A stretch of DNA of 64,000 bases, from positions 124,001 to 188,000 of the forward strand of contig CAVQNQ010000006.1 of the NCBI GenBank assembly GCA_963714205.1. Reading direction: 5' to 3'. Shown here piece after piece: positions 49,766 through 59,285 of this stretch. The number at the start of each line of letters is the position of its first letter. Within the stretch, counting starts at the first letter, position 1. Source of the DNA: CAVQNQ01 sp963714205. Lineage in GTDB: Bacteria > Acidobacteriota > Terriglobia > Bryobacterales > Bryobacteraceae. A model generated the notes under the pieces. It searched no databases, was not told the DNA's origin, and saw only the letters and a program-made list of their open reading frames with translations. A program made the position numbers and the translations under genes.

Positions 49766-50143
49766 ATGACTAGAGTCAAATGGCAGTTACTGGCCAGCTC
49801 GGCATGTGCCCTGATGCTGGCGATTCCACTCAGCGCGGGGAGCGGACCCGCGGCAAAAGCGAACAAGGGCACGACGGCGGCTTCGGCGATGCGAACCGCC
49901 TGGCCGCCTGAAACCCTGTCCGGCAAGATCGCCAATGTCGATCCCAACCAGAAACTGGTAATACTGAAGACGCCGGATGGGACTTTCTTCGACATGGTCG
50001 TCACCGCAAAGACCCGGATCAAGTCGGGCGATCAAGCCGTCACCCTCAAAGATCTGACACAGGATGTGAACAAGACGATCTCGGTTAGATTCACTCCCGA
50101 ACGCCGGGGGGACGTGGCGAACGCGATACGGATCAATGGATAG
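49766..50143 (+). CDS. Secreted small beta-domain protein of unknown function
   Basis: 125 aa with a signal peptide (LLASSACALMLAIPLSAGSG). The C-terminal 70 residues (ETLSGKIANVDPNQKLVILK, TPDGTFFDMVVTAKTRIKSG, VNKTISVRFTPERRGDVANAI) have the pattern of a DUF5666-like or OB-fold domain. Its partner is unknown. It stands convergent with the response regulator gene, 24 bases apart. Confidence 0.75.
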   Translation: MTRVKWQLLASSACALMLAIPLSAGSGPAAKANKGTTAASAMRTAWPPETLSGKIANVDPNQKLVILKTPDGTFFDMVVTAKTRIKSGDQAVTLKDLTQDVNKTISVRFTPERRGDVANAIRING

Positions 50144-50167
50144 GCTCGATCATCTCGCGCAAGGACA

Positions 50168-50815
50168 TCAGGAGATGATGCCCTTGCGCACGGCATAGAG
50201 AATCAGCTCCGGCACGCTGTGGATCTCGAGCTTCCGGAGGATATGCGAGCGGTGAGTCTCGACGGTGGTCAGACTGATGTTCAGCAGGCTCGCGACTTCT
50301 TTGTTGGCGCGCCCCTCGGCAATCATCTGCAGCACCTCTCGCTCGCGGTCCGAGAGCAGGTCGTAGCGGTCTTCCAGGTCGCGCCGCTGCAGCAGGGCGA
50401 TATAATCCTCCTGGAGTATGCGGGCAACCTTGCGGGTCAGGAAGGATCGCCCTTCATGTACCGCTCGAATCGCCTGCAGCACCTCGCCGCGCATAGAATC
50501 CTTGAGTAAGTACCCCTTCGCGCCTGCCTTGAGCGCGCCGAGGACGTAGCTTTCGTCCTGGTGCATGCTCAAGATCACGACGCCGATTCGGGCGTTCACC
50601 GCCAGAATGCGGCGCGTCGCCTCCATGCCGTTCATATTCGGCATCGCCAGGTCCATCACGACCACATCGGGCGCTTCCGCCTCGGCCAGGCGGACGCTTT
50701 CCTGCCCGTCGGCGGCTTCCGCCACCACGGTCATGTCGGGCTCGCGCTCCAGCACGGCCCGGAGGCCGTCGCGAACAACGGTATGATCGTCAGCCAACAA
50801 GATACGAATTGGCAT
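50168..50815 (-). CDS. NarL/FixJ-family response regulator
   Basis: 215 aa. The receiver domain (1-120) has the acidic pair D9-D10, phospho-acceptor D55 in VVMDLAMPNMNG and Lys in LLKDS. The C-terminal LuxR helix-turn-helix reads LSDREREVLQMIAEGRANKEVA and TTVETHRSHILRKL. It overlaps the 3' end of the histidine kinase gene by 26 bases, so the two are a coupled pair. Targets are unknown; the palindrome at 52237-52256 is a candidate. Confidence 0.95.
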   Translation of the reverse strand: MPIRILLADDHTVVRDGLRAVLEREPDMTVVAEAADGQESVRLAEAEAPDVVVMDLAMPNMNGMEATRRILAVNARIGVVILSMHQDESYVLGALKAGAKGYLLKDSMRGEVLQAIRAVHEGRSFLTRKVARILQEDYIALLQRRDLEDRYDLLSDREREVLQMIAEGRANKEVASLLNISLTTVETHRSHILRKLEIHSVPELILYAVRKGIIS

Positions 50816-52179
50816 CGTGTCCGTTCCTTTGGTCCAGTTCGGCCAGCGGCAGCGCTGCGTGAACCAGGGTCCCCCGGCCCGGTTCGGAGCTGATCTTGAG
50901 GCGTCCTCCCAGACGGCGCACCCGCTCCTCCATGCCCAGCAAGCCGAGGCCGCGCGTAAAGCGTGTGTCGAAGCCCGCCCCGTCGTCCCGAACGGTTACA
51001 TTCACCTGTTGGCGCTCCTTTCGCGCCGTCACTTCCACGGTGCGCGCGCTGGCATGGTGGACCGCATTATTCACCGCTTCCTGCACCAGCCTGTAAATGC
51101 ACGTCCGGTGCTCCTCCGGCAGGCTATCGATCAAATCGTCGGCGGAGACCACCACGTTCAGCCCCGTGCGCTTGCTGGTTTCGCGCGCGTGCCAGTTTAG
51201 CGCCGGCACCAGGCCGAGGTCGTCGAGCATCGACGGCCGGAGCAGGAGCGCCAGATCGCGCACCTGGTTGACCGTCTTTTCCGCCAACACCTTGATGGAA
51301 TCGAGGTGGCCGTGGATGTCGGCCGGCCGATCCGCGCATTCGGCGTTTTCCGTCTCCATCAGGATCGCCGACAGAGATTGCCCGACTTCGTCGTGAAGTT
51401 CCCGCGCGAGGGCGCGCCGCTCGTTTTCCTGCGCGCGCAGGAGCAGCGTCGAGAGTTCCTGCAAGTCGGCTCGGCGCAGGTCGAGTTCCCGTTCGAGCCG
51501 CAGCGTGAAACCGATTGTCAGCAGCGCCAGGATCAGACCGCCGCTAAGGGTAATCGCGAATGTCAACAGCAGGGAGCGCCGTAAGCCGTCCGCCGAGGCG
51601 GCGGCTTGTTCCTCCGAGCGGGTCAAGCCCCGTTCGTTCACCGAGGCGATGCGGTCCGCGATCTGCAGCATGGCCGTGCGCCGGGGGACCAGTTCGTTGT
51701 AAAAGAACGAGGATCGCAGGCGGTCCCGTTCCCGCGCCGACCACCCGACCGTGGCGTCGAGTACTTTCCAATAGGCGTCGATCTCGTTACAGAGCGCACG
51801 AAACGGCTCCCGCTCCTCGGGATCGAGTTCGCGCCCGTAGGCATCCAGGGCGCTGCGGGTCTCCTGATCTTAGGGTGGCCAGGTGAGCGACCTCGGCCTT
51901 GGCGGAAGCGGGGTCCGGCGAAAGCAGGAAGTCGCGCACATAGGTGCCCGATAAATATATTTGGGCGCGAATCTGGTCGAGAGCGCCGAGCCGCTCCAGA
52001 AAAGCCTTGCGCGATTGGGTCTCCGCGCTGCGAACGCGATGTAATGCCGCCAGCGTGCCCACAGCGGCCGCCACGATACAGATCAACAGTCCTCCAAAGC
52101 CGAGAGACAAGATCAGCCACGAAGGCTTACGGCGCTTCTCGCTCGAACCGGCCACCGGACTGCCCGAATAGGAGAGCAA
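50790..52179 (-). pseudogene. NarL-type sensor histidine kinase, one frameshift
   Basis: Two frames join into one kinase of about 460 residues. The N-terminal part (52179 to about 51868) has a membrane helix (SWLILSLGFGGLLICIVAAAV) and a periplasmic 4-helix region (RKAFLERLGALDQIRAQIYLS). Near 51868 one base is extra: the frame continues QETRSALDAYGRELD into the second helix (SLLLTFAITLSGGLILALL), a HisKA_3 with ALARELHDEVGQ, and an HATPase with DDGAGFDTRF and GLGLLGMEERV. The open C-terminal piece from ATG 51671 alone lacks the sensor and one helix. The start TTG 52179 is uncertain. It may be a sequence error. Confidence 0.85.
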
Positions 52180-52236
52180 GATGGGAGCGCGACCCTTTCC
52201 AGCTTTGAGTGTAATTCAACCCCTGGTGCGCCAAAG

Positions 52237-52276
52237 AATCCTGTCCGGACAGGATTTCATTCCAGTCCGACAGACC
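52237..52276. promoter_or_regulatory. 20-base perfect palindrome with a second related half-site (operator)
   Basis: AATCCTGTCCGGACAGGATT at 52237-52256 is perfectly self-complementary. About 22 bases on, TCCAGTCCGACAG (52261-52273) repeats its core with one base missing. Spacing of two helical turns suits cooperative binding. The palindrome abuts the expected -35 of the kinase gene (a TACACT -10 lies at 52208-52213 on the minus strand) and sits 74 bases before the Pal start. Confidence 0.65.
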
Positions 52277-52329
52277 GTTGAATTGTAAATAGGGAATTGT
52301 AAGCAGAGATAAGTAGAGAAAGGACCGAT

Positions 52330-52934
52330 ATGAACCACACACCCAAACGGATGCTAATTGCGGTTGCCGCCGTCACCTTGCTGGCTGTGGGATGCGCCAA
52401 GAAGAAGGTCGCGGTTGCCCCGCCGCCTCCGCCGCCTCCGGCCGCCACGCCCGCGGCGACCCCGAAGCCGGCTGCTTTACCCGCCCGCGCCGCCGCCATG
52501 CACGCCTTCCACCTCCACCGCGCCGGCGCCCCGATATCCGAATGCCGTCACCCGCGCCCGCATCGACGAGCTTCTGGCCAGAGATCGAGGACGCCTATTT
52601 CGACTACGATAAGGCCTCTCTTCGCCCCGATGCCCTGAAAGCTCTTCAGGCCGATTCGACGGAACTGCGGGACATCCTGAAAGATTTCCCCGACTACAAG
52701 CTGACCATCGAGGGCCACTGCGACGAACGCGGTTCCTCCGAGTACAACATGGCGCTCGGCGATAAACGTGCCGAGGCCGCCAAAGACTACCTGGTGCAGG
52801 TCGGCATCCCCTCGGCTCAACTGAACGTGGTCAGCTATGGCAAGGACCGCCCGGTCTGCGACGAGCACGACGAAGCCTGCTGGCAGCGGAACCGGCGGAT
52901 CCACATTGTGGCCATGGCGCAGGCCCGGCAGTAG
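52330..52934 (+). pseudogene. pal: Peptidoglycan-associated (OmpA/Pal-like) lipoprotein with two frame slips
   Basis: The N-terminus MNHTPKRMLIAVAAVTLLAVGC is a lipoprotein signal (Cys22), followed by a Pro/Ala linker. The linker then reads in a second frame (PNAVTRARIDELLA) and the OmpA domain in a third (EIEDAYFDYDKASLRPDALK, CDERGSSEYNMALGDKRAEA, SYGKDRPVCDEHDEACWQRN). Both slips, near 52490 and 52585, are plus one. Pal anchors the outer membrane to peptidoglycan and is usually essential for envelope integrity. A dead sole copy would be surprising, so a sequence error or a second copy elsewhere is likely. The region just upstream has a repeated GAATTGTAA (52280, 52294). Confidence 0.82.
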
Positions 52935-53030
52935 ACTGTCTTTAGGGAGTTCGGGGAAAACGCTTGCCACGCTCACCGCGGACTCCCGCATGGTCCCATC
53001 CGGGAAGCGGGTTTGGCGGAGGAGGATCGA

Positions 53031-53480
53031 ATGAAAGGTTCCGTTGTCGTTTTGAGCGCCCTGCTGCTCGCCGGTTCCGCGTTTGCGGACGACGATTCCA
53101 GCCGTGCGAAACTTATGGGACAGTGGCAGCAGACGGACGGAAGTGGGGAGACCAAATCCGCCTGGACCTTCGAGGGCTCGGGCGATTCCATACACGTGGT
53201 CAAGTCTGTTGGCGCCCAAACCTCGGCGGAGTTCGAGTGCAATACGCTGGGGAAGGAATGTGCGGTCAAGGATGCGGGCCGCAGGGCGAAAGTGTCGATG
53301 TGGTTCAACGGGCCGAAACTCGTGGAGATGGAGACCGTGGGATCCGAGGTTGTCAAACGGAGTTTCAGCATTGCCGGCGATGGCGACGCCATGGACATCG
53401 AAACCACCCCAATCGCCCCGGGCGGCGCAACCGAGACAACGCATTTCAAGCGCGTCTCCGCGGCAGCCGCGAAGCAGTAG
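53031..53480 (+). CDS. Secreted protein of unknown function
   Basis: 149 aa from ATG 53031, with GGAGGAGGA just upstream. A signal peptide (MKGSVVVLSALLLAGSAFA) precedes a small beta-rich domain (KLMGQWQQTDGSGETKSAWT, IHVVKSVGAQTSAEFECN, KVSMWFNGPKLVEMETVGS) with two Cys residues. It resembles lipocalin- or DUF-type periplasmic proteins; no family recognised. It follows Pal in the same direction at 96 bases. Confidence 0.78.
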   Translation: MKGSVVVLSALLLAGSAFADDDSSRAKLMGQWQQTDGSGETKSAWTFEGSGDSIHVVKSVGAQTSAEFECNTLGKECAVKDAGRRAKVSMWFNGPKLVEMETVGSEVVKRSFSIAGDGDAMDIETTPIAPGGATETTHFKRVSAAAAKQ

Positions 53481-53619
53481 TCTCTGTGAACTGGGGATTC
53501 CGCCTGGCTTCGATGACCGTTTTACCACCGCCAGCGGCGGCGGATATGATCTGGTTCTTCTGAAAAGGAGAGCCGTAGGCGGCGCACCGCGGCCATCCGG
53601 CCGATGCGCCGCTCGATCT

Positions 53620-53802
53620 CTACGCGTCGCTCTTCGGGGGCGTTGGATTGTCCGGACCGATCTCTTTGAACGAGTCCTTAAAGCTGCGAATGCCTTGGGC
53701 CAGTCCTTTGCCGAGCTCCGGGAGCTTCTGCGGTCCAAAGAACAAAATAGCGATCAACAGGATCACCAGCAAATGTCTGGGCTGTAGCAAATCTTCAATC
53801 AT
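53620..53802 (-). CDS. tatA: Twin-arginine translocase subunit TatA/E
   Basis: 60 aa. It has an N-terminal membrane helix LLVILLIAILFF, then the TatA hallmark FGPQKLPELGKGLAQGIRSFKD and a short charged tail. TatA forms the protein-conducting part of the Tat path that exports folded proteins such as the Tat-signal enzyme at 15790. It is a single gene with no tatB or tatC nearby, as is common in Acidobacteriota. Confidence 0.93.
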   Translation of the reverse strand: MIEDLLQPRHLLVILLIAILFFGPQKLPELGKGLAQGIRSFKDSFKEIGPDNPTPPKSDA

Positions 53803-53874
53803 GATGGGGCCTTCCAACTGAAGGGTAACACACTTCGGGGCCGGTTTTTTGGGCTGCGCGCATCGGATCTTGGC

Positions 53875-53880
53875 TATAAT
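53875..53880 (+). promoter_or_regulatory. -10 element 7 bases before the receiver-DUF3052 start
   Basis: Perfect TATAAT with 7 bases to the ATG at 53888 and no Shine-Dalgarno sequence, so the transcript is probably leaderless. Confidence 0.55.
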
Positions 53881-53887
53881 CGCGGCG

Positions 53888-54667
53888 ATGCCCCGCATTC
53901 TGATCGTCCACTGGAACCGGGAGGAAGCCGCCGAACGGGCCGGCCGGGTGCGGCAGGCCGGCTTCGAGGCTGATACCTTCTGGCAGCCCGAGAACGGCGC
54001 GGCTCTCCGCGAACTTCGCGCCAACGTCCCCGATGCCGTGGTCATCGATCTCACCCGCATCCCCTCCCATGGGCGCGCGGTGGGCGTCTTCCTGCGCGGG
54101 CAGAAGGCCACGCGGGGCGTGCCGCTGCTCTTTATCGAAGGCGATCCTGCCAAAACCGCCCGCACGCGGGAACTGCTGCCGGATGCCGTGTATACCACCT
54201 GGGAGAAGATCGCTCCGGCCCTGCGGAAGGCGCTGCGCGGCGCTCCCGCCAGGCCCATCGTGCCCGGCACTTTCGCCGGCTACTCGGGGACGCCCCTGAA
54301 CCGGAAACTGCGCATAGTCGAAGGCTCGCGGGTGTTGCTGCTGGCCGCGCCGGAGGATTTCGAAAGTTGCCTCGAACCTCTGCCCGAGGGGGCTTCGGTC
54401 AGCCGCGCGGGCGAGACCCAGGCGGATGTGATTCTGGCCTTCGTAAGGTCGTCCGCCGCTCTGGGCCGCGCGCTGCCTGCCCTGGCGCGCGCGATGAAGG
54501 CGGGCCGGACGTTGTGGCTGATCTGGCCCAAGAAGACCTCCGCGCTGGCGAACGACCTGGGCGAGCCGATGGTGCGCCAGATGGGCCTCGAGGCGGGGCT
54601 GGTGGATTACAAAATCTGCGCGGTCGATCAGACCTGGTCGGGATTGGCTTTTGCGGTCAGGAAGTAG
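53888..54667 (+). CDS. Degenerate receiver domain fused to DUF3052
   Basis: 259 aa. Residues 1-120 look like a response-regulator receiver (MPRILIVHWNREEAAERAG, AVVIDLTRIPSHGR with D54, GVPLLFIEGD). The usual acidic pair after the first strand is HWN, so phosphorylation is doubtful. Residues about 130-259 match DUF3052: FAGYSGTPLNRKLRIVEGSR, DVILAFVRS, LWLIWPKKTSALANDLGE, GLVDYKICAVDQTWSGLAFA. DUF3052 is usually a stand-alone small protein, so the fusion is unusual. It faces the groEL terminator. Confidence 0.85.
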   Translation: MPRILIVHWNREEAAERAGRVRQAGFEADTFWQPENGAALRELRANVPDAVVIDLTRIPSHGRAVGVFLRGQKATRGVPLLFIEGDPAKTARTRELLPDAVYTTWEKIAPALRKALRGAPARPIVPGTFAGYSGTPLNRKLRIVEGSRVLLLAAPEDFESCLEPLPEGASVSRAGETQADVILAFVRSSAALGRALPALARAMKAGRTLWLIWPKKTSALANDLGEPMVRQMGLEAGLVDYKICAVDQTWSGLAFAVRK

Positions 54668-54720
54668 GGGAAGGCCGCGATGCCGCCGGCGAGAAGAAAC
54701 CCTGGCGTTTACAATTCCAT

Positions 54721-54751
54721 AAAAAAAGCCGCGCGGATCGCTCCGCGCGGC
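54721..54751 (-). terminator. Intrinsic terminator of groESL
   Basis: On the minus strand, stem GCCGCGCGGA/TCCGCGCGGC (10 bp, arms 54742-54751 and 54728-54737) with a four-base loop, followed by seven U residues (54727-54721). It lies 26 bases after the groEL stop. Confidence 0.92.
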
Positions 54752-54777
54752 CCAGTATTTCTGAAATTCAACCGTGC

Positions 54778-56406
<1,629 letters not shown>

Positions 56407-56418
56407 AGTTTCGACTCC

Positions 56419-56730
56419 TTATTTCTTTGCCGCCTTGGAGGCGCCTTCGAGCACGCCGAGGACCTCGTCCTCGCGCATAATCATGTATTCTTCGTTATCC
56501 AGTTTGATATCGCTACCCGAGTACTTGCCGAACAGGATGCGATCGCCGGCCTGGACATCCAGAGGAACGAGCTTTCCGTCTTCGAGACGCTTGCCCTTTC
56601 CAACCGCGACGACCTCGCCTTCCTGGGGCTTCTCTTTGGCTGAGTCGGGGATGTACAGACCGCCTTGCATCTGCTCCTGCTGCTCGATCCGTTTGACCAC
56701 GATCCGGTCATAGAGCGGACGAATGTTCAT
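56419..56730 (-). CDS. groES: 10 kDa co-chaperonin GroES
   Basis: 103 aa from ATG 56730 (MNIRPLYDRIVVKRIEQ). The mobile loop GGLYIPDSAKEKPQEGEVVAVG and the roof/base strand segment YSGSDIKLDNEEYMIMREDEV are typical. GGAGG lies about 12 bases upstream. It is the first gene of groES-groEL, preceded by a CIRCE operator. Confidence 0.97.
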   Translation of the reverse strand: MNIRPLYDRIVVKRIEQQEQMQGGLYIPDSAKEKPQEGEVVAVGKGKRLEDGKLVPLDVQAGDRILFGKYSGSDIKLDNEEYMIMREDEVLGVLEGASKAAKK

Positions 56731-56821
56731 GGAACTCACGACCTCCACAATCTGCAAATTTGAGAATTTTTTGCGTTCGCAAGGGATCGGCTCGGGTTGA
56801 GCCGCCTCCCGTACAGTATTA

Positions 56822-56848
56822 TTAGCACACTCTTGGCTTGAGTGACAA
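56822..56848 (-). promoter_or_regulatory. CIRCE operator overlapping the groESL promoter
   Basis: On the minus strand TTGTCACTC - 9 bases - GTGTGCTAA. This matches 15 of 18 positions of the CIRCE consensus (TTAGCACTC-N9-GAGTGCTAA) with exact spacing. The left half overlaps a TTGTCA -35 (56843-56848) and the right half touches an AT-rich -10 (TAATAAT, 56818-56824). The HrcA repressor is expected to bind it; hrcA is not in the window. Confidence 0.8.
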
Positions 56849-56926
56849 GAATTTCTTTTAAGTGTATTAAAACAGCATGTTTATAGTACTTGACAAGGAT
56901 CCGCTAATGGTTTATTGATGGGCCTC

Positions 56927-57697
56927 TCAGCGCTGCGCGACTCCCTCGAGCGAAACCACCCCTTTTTCGAGCGGCGCGGAATGGCCGAATACCAGCCGGC
57001 GGATGGCGCCGTCTCCCGCCAGGCGGCGTCCCAGGTCCGCCAGCGACGCCCGATTCTGCGCGGTGCTTTGGCTGAATATCCACGGAGATGCCTGGAGCCG
57101 CCCATTCCGGCCGGCATCCGCGCTGTCGCCCAGGAACAGGTTCGGACCGATGGCGAACGCCGCGCTGCCGGGCGTGTGGCCCGGGATGGCAAATACCCGC
57201 ACCTGGTACGGCCCGAGAGGAAACGCCTCGCCATCGCGCAGCAGCCGCGAAATCTTGATCCCCGTAAGCCGCGTGGGCAGCACGCGCAGCAAGGGACTGC
57301 CGCCGCCCGACCGCCCTTCCACGACCTCGCTTTCGGCGGCCAAAGCCATCACCTGCGCATTCGGGAACCGTCCGACGGCCCCGACGTGATCGTGATGTCC
57401 GTGCGTCAGGAGAATCGCCTTGACGTCGCCCGGTTCCAGGCCATGGCGCACGAGCTCGGCAACGATAGCCGATCCGGCCTTATCCATCCCGGCATCCACC
57501 AAAGCGGCCTCGTGGTCCCCCAGCGGAATCACGCAGGCGCTCACCATGAGGTCCTTGACCAGGTACATGCCGTCGAGGTCCGCGCGGTCCGCGAGTTTCC
57601 GCCGGCTCAGGTGCGGGATGGCAACCGCGGCCACGACCGCGACCATCACGGCGAGCAGCGCGAGCCCCAGGACGCCTAGAATTTGGATTGCCAGCAT
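56927..57697 (-). CDS. Membrane-anchored metallo-beta-lactamase-fold hydrolase
   Basis: 256 aa from ATG 57697. An N-terminal helix (LGVLGLALLAVMVAVVAAVA) anchors the protein. The zinc motif is THGHHDH (98-104), with further ligands in PGHTPGSAAF, FLGDSAD and FGHSAPL. Many family members are glyoxalase II, lactonase or RNA hydrolases; membrane anchoring leaves the substrate open. It begins 5 bases after the phosphohexomutase gene, so they share an operon. Confidence 0.9.
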   Translation of the reverse strand: MLAIQILGVLGLALLAVMVAVVAAVAIPHLSRRKLADRADLDGMYLVKDLMVSACVIPLGDHEAALVDAGMDKAGSAIVAELVRHGLEPGDVKAILLTHGHHDHVGAVGRFPNAQVMALAAESEVVEGRSGGGSPLLRVLPTRLTGIKISRLLRDGEAFPLGPYQVRVFAIPGHTPGSAAFAIGPNLFLGDSADAGRNGRLQASPWIFSQSTAQNRASLADLGRRLAGDGAIRRLVFGHSAPLEKGVVSLEGVAQR

Positions 57698-57702
57698 GGA
57701 CG

Positions 57703-59205
57703 CTACCCGGGCAACTGCTGATCGTATTCCCCGACCTTGCCGGTGGCCGCGAGGCGCCTCTGGATATCCTCGATGATGGGGCGCAGCTCGGCGGCCGAGG
57801 AACGAGCTTCGCCGACCACCACCAGAGAGGGCTTGTTGGAGGAGGCGCGCACCAGGCCCCAACTATCGTCGTCCAGCACGAAGCGAATCCCGTTGACTTC
57901 GATCAGCTCCTTGATGGCATGGCCGGCGATAGAATGGCCCTGCCGGCACTCTTTCCGGTATTGCCGGGCGACTTCCTCCACCACCTGGTATTTCTGGTCG
58001 TCCGGGCAGAAAACGCCCAGAGTGGGCGATTGCCAGGTGACCGGGAGGGCATCCACCAGGGCGGCCAGGTCTTGCGGGCTTTGGCTCAGGAAGCGGAGCA
58101 GGAGCGCGGCGGAGAGCAGGGCGTCGTCGTAGCCGCGCCCGAAGGGGCGGTTGAAGAACCAGTGGCCGCTCTTTTCGAATCCTGCCAGGGCGCCGGATTC
58201 GGCCACTTTGGCCTTGATGTAGGAGTGGCCGGTCTTCCAGGTGATGATGGGAGCCTTTGCTGCGCGGAGCACCGGGTCGTCGTAGTACAGGCCGGTGCTC
58301 TTGACGTCGATGACGATCGGCCGGCCGCCTTCTTTTTGCGCCAGCCAGCGGGCCAGCAGGAGGCCCAGCTTGTCTGAGAAAATCTCCCGGCCGCGCCCAT
58401 CCACCACTCCGATGCGATCGCCATCGCCATCGATACCGATTCCCAAGGCGGCCCGCGATTCCACAGTCTTATGGCTGATGGAATCGAGGAAGGCGATGTC
58501 TTCCGGGTTGGGGTTATGGTTGGGGAAGTTCCAATCCCCGGTGCAATCGAGTGGGATAACCTCGCAGCCCAGCGCTTCGAGCAGTTGCGGAGCGAAGCGG
58601 CCGGCCGTGCCGTTGCCAGCCGCGACTACCACGCGCAGCGGCCGCTCGAGCTTGCCCGGGCGCAGGATGTCTTCGGAATAGCGGTCGAAAACGTCTTCGG
58701 CAATCTCATATGGCCCGCTGCCGGAAAGAAACTCGCCGCTCATGACGAGCTGCTTGAAATCCGCGATATCGCCGGGTTCGAAGGTGGAGGAAAGTCCCTT
58801 GGCGAGCTTGAGACCGGTCCAGCCGTTTTCGTTGTGGCTGGCGGTGATCATGGCGGCGGCTTTGACGGCGAAACAATGCTGCGCGTAGTAGACCATCGGC
58901 GTGGTGGCCAAGCCGATGTCCAGCACTTCGGCGCCGCTGGTCAATAGGCCTAGAATGAGCGAGCGGCAGCACTCCTGGCTGTAGGAGCGGAAGTCGTGCC
59001 CCACCACCACGCGCCGCTCGCCATGGCGCGTTTGCATGAACGAGCTATAGGCACGGCCGAGAACGTAAAAGCCGTTGGGGTTCACGTCCTTGCCGAGGAG
59101 CCAGCGGAGATCGTACTCGCGGAAGCCGCTCGGCGAGATGAGAGTCTGCTCGAAGTAATCGAAGGAATTGAATGGGACGGCGTCCCTTACCGACCAGCGC
59201 GTCAT
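57703..59205 (-). CDS. Phosphomannomutase / phosphoglucomutase (alpha-D-phosphohexomutase)
   Basis: 500 aa from ATG 59205. It has the phosphoserine S123 in TASHNENG, the metal loop GIDGDGDRIG, the sugar-binding GFEKSGHWFF (GEXSG-like) and a C-terminal phosphate-binding domain (LVRASSNKPSLVVV). It interconverts 1- and 6-phosphohexoses for exopolysaccharide or LPS precursors. It diverges from the phosphatase gene. TATAAT lies 9 bases before the ATG. Confidence 0.93.
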   Translation of the reverse strand: MTRWSVRDAVPFNSFDYFEQTLISPSGFREYDLRWLLGKDVNPNGFYVLGRAYSSFMQTRHGERRVVVGHDFRSYSQECCRSLILGLLTSGAEVLDIGLATTPMVYYAQHCFAVKAAAMITASHNENGWTGLKLAKGLSSTFEPGDIADFKQLVMSGEFLSGSGPYEIAEDVFDRYSEDILRPGKLERPLRVVVAAGNGTAGRFAPQLLEALGCEVIPLDCTGDWNFPNHNPNPEDIAFLDSISHKTVESRAALGIGIDGDGDRIGVVDGRGREIFSDKLGLLLARWLAQKEGGRPIVIDVKSTGLYYDDPVLRAAKAPIITWKTGHSYIKAKVAESGALAGFEKSGHWFFNRPFGRGYDDALLSAALLLRFLSQSPQDLAALVDALPVTWQSPTLGVFCPDDQKYQVVEEVARQYRKECRQGHSIAGHAIKELIEVNGIRFVLDDDSWGLVRASSNKPSLVVVGEARSSAAELRPIIEDIQRRLAATGKVGEYDQQLPG

Positions 59206-59214
59206 GACCGATTT

Positions 59215-59220
59215 ATTATA
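59215..59220 (-). promoter_or_regulatory. -10 element just before the phosphohexomutase start
   Basis: TATAAT on the minus strand, 9 bases before the ATG at 59205, with no Shine-Dalgarno sequence. A leader of at most two or three bases is implied. Confidence 0.5.
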
Positions 59221-59285
59221 GCCCCGCGGCAAGACGGCAACCGGTAACGGCTCTTTCACATGGCCATGATACGATGAGCCACAAG

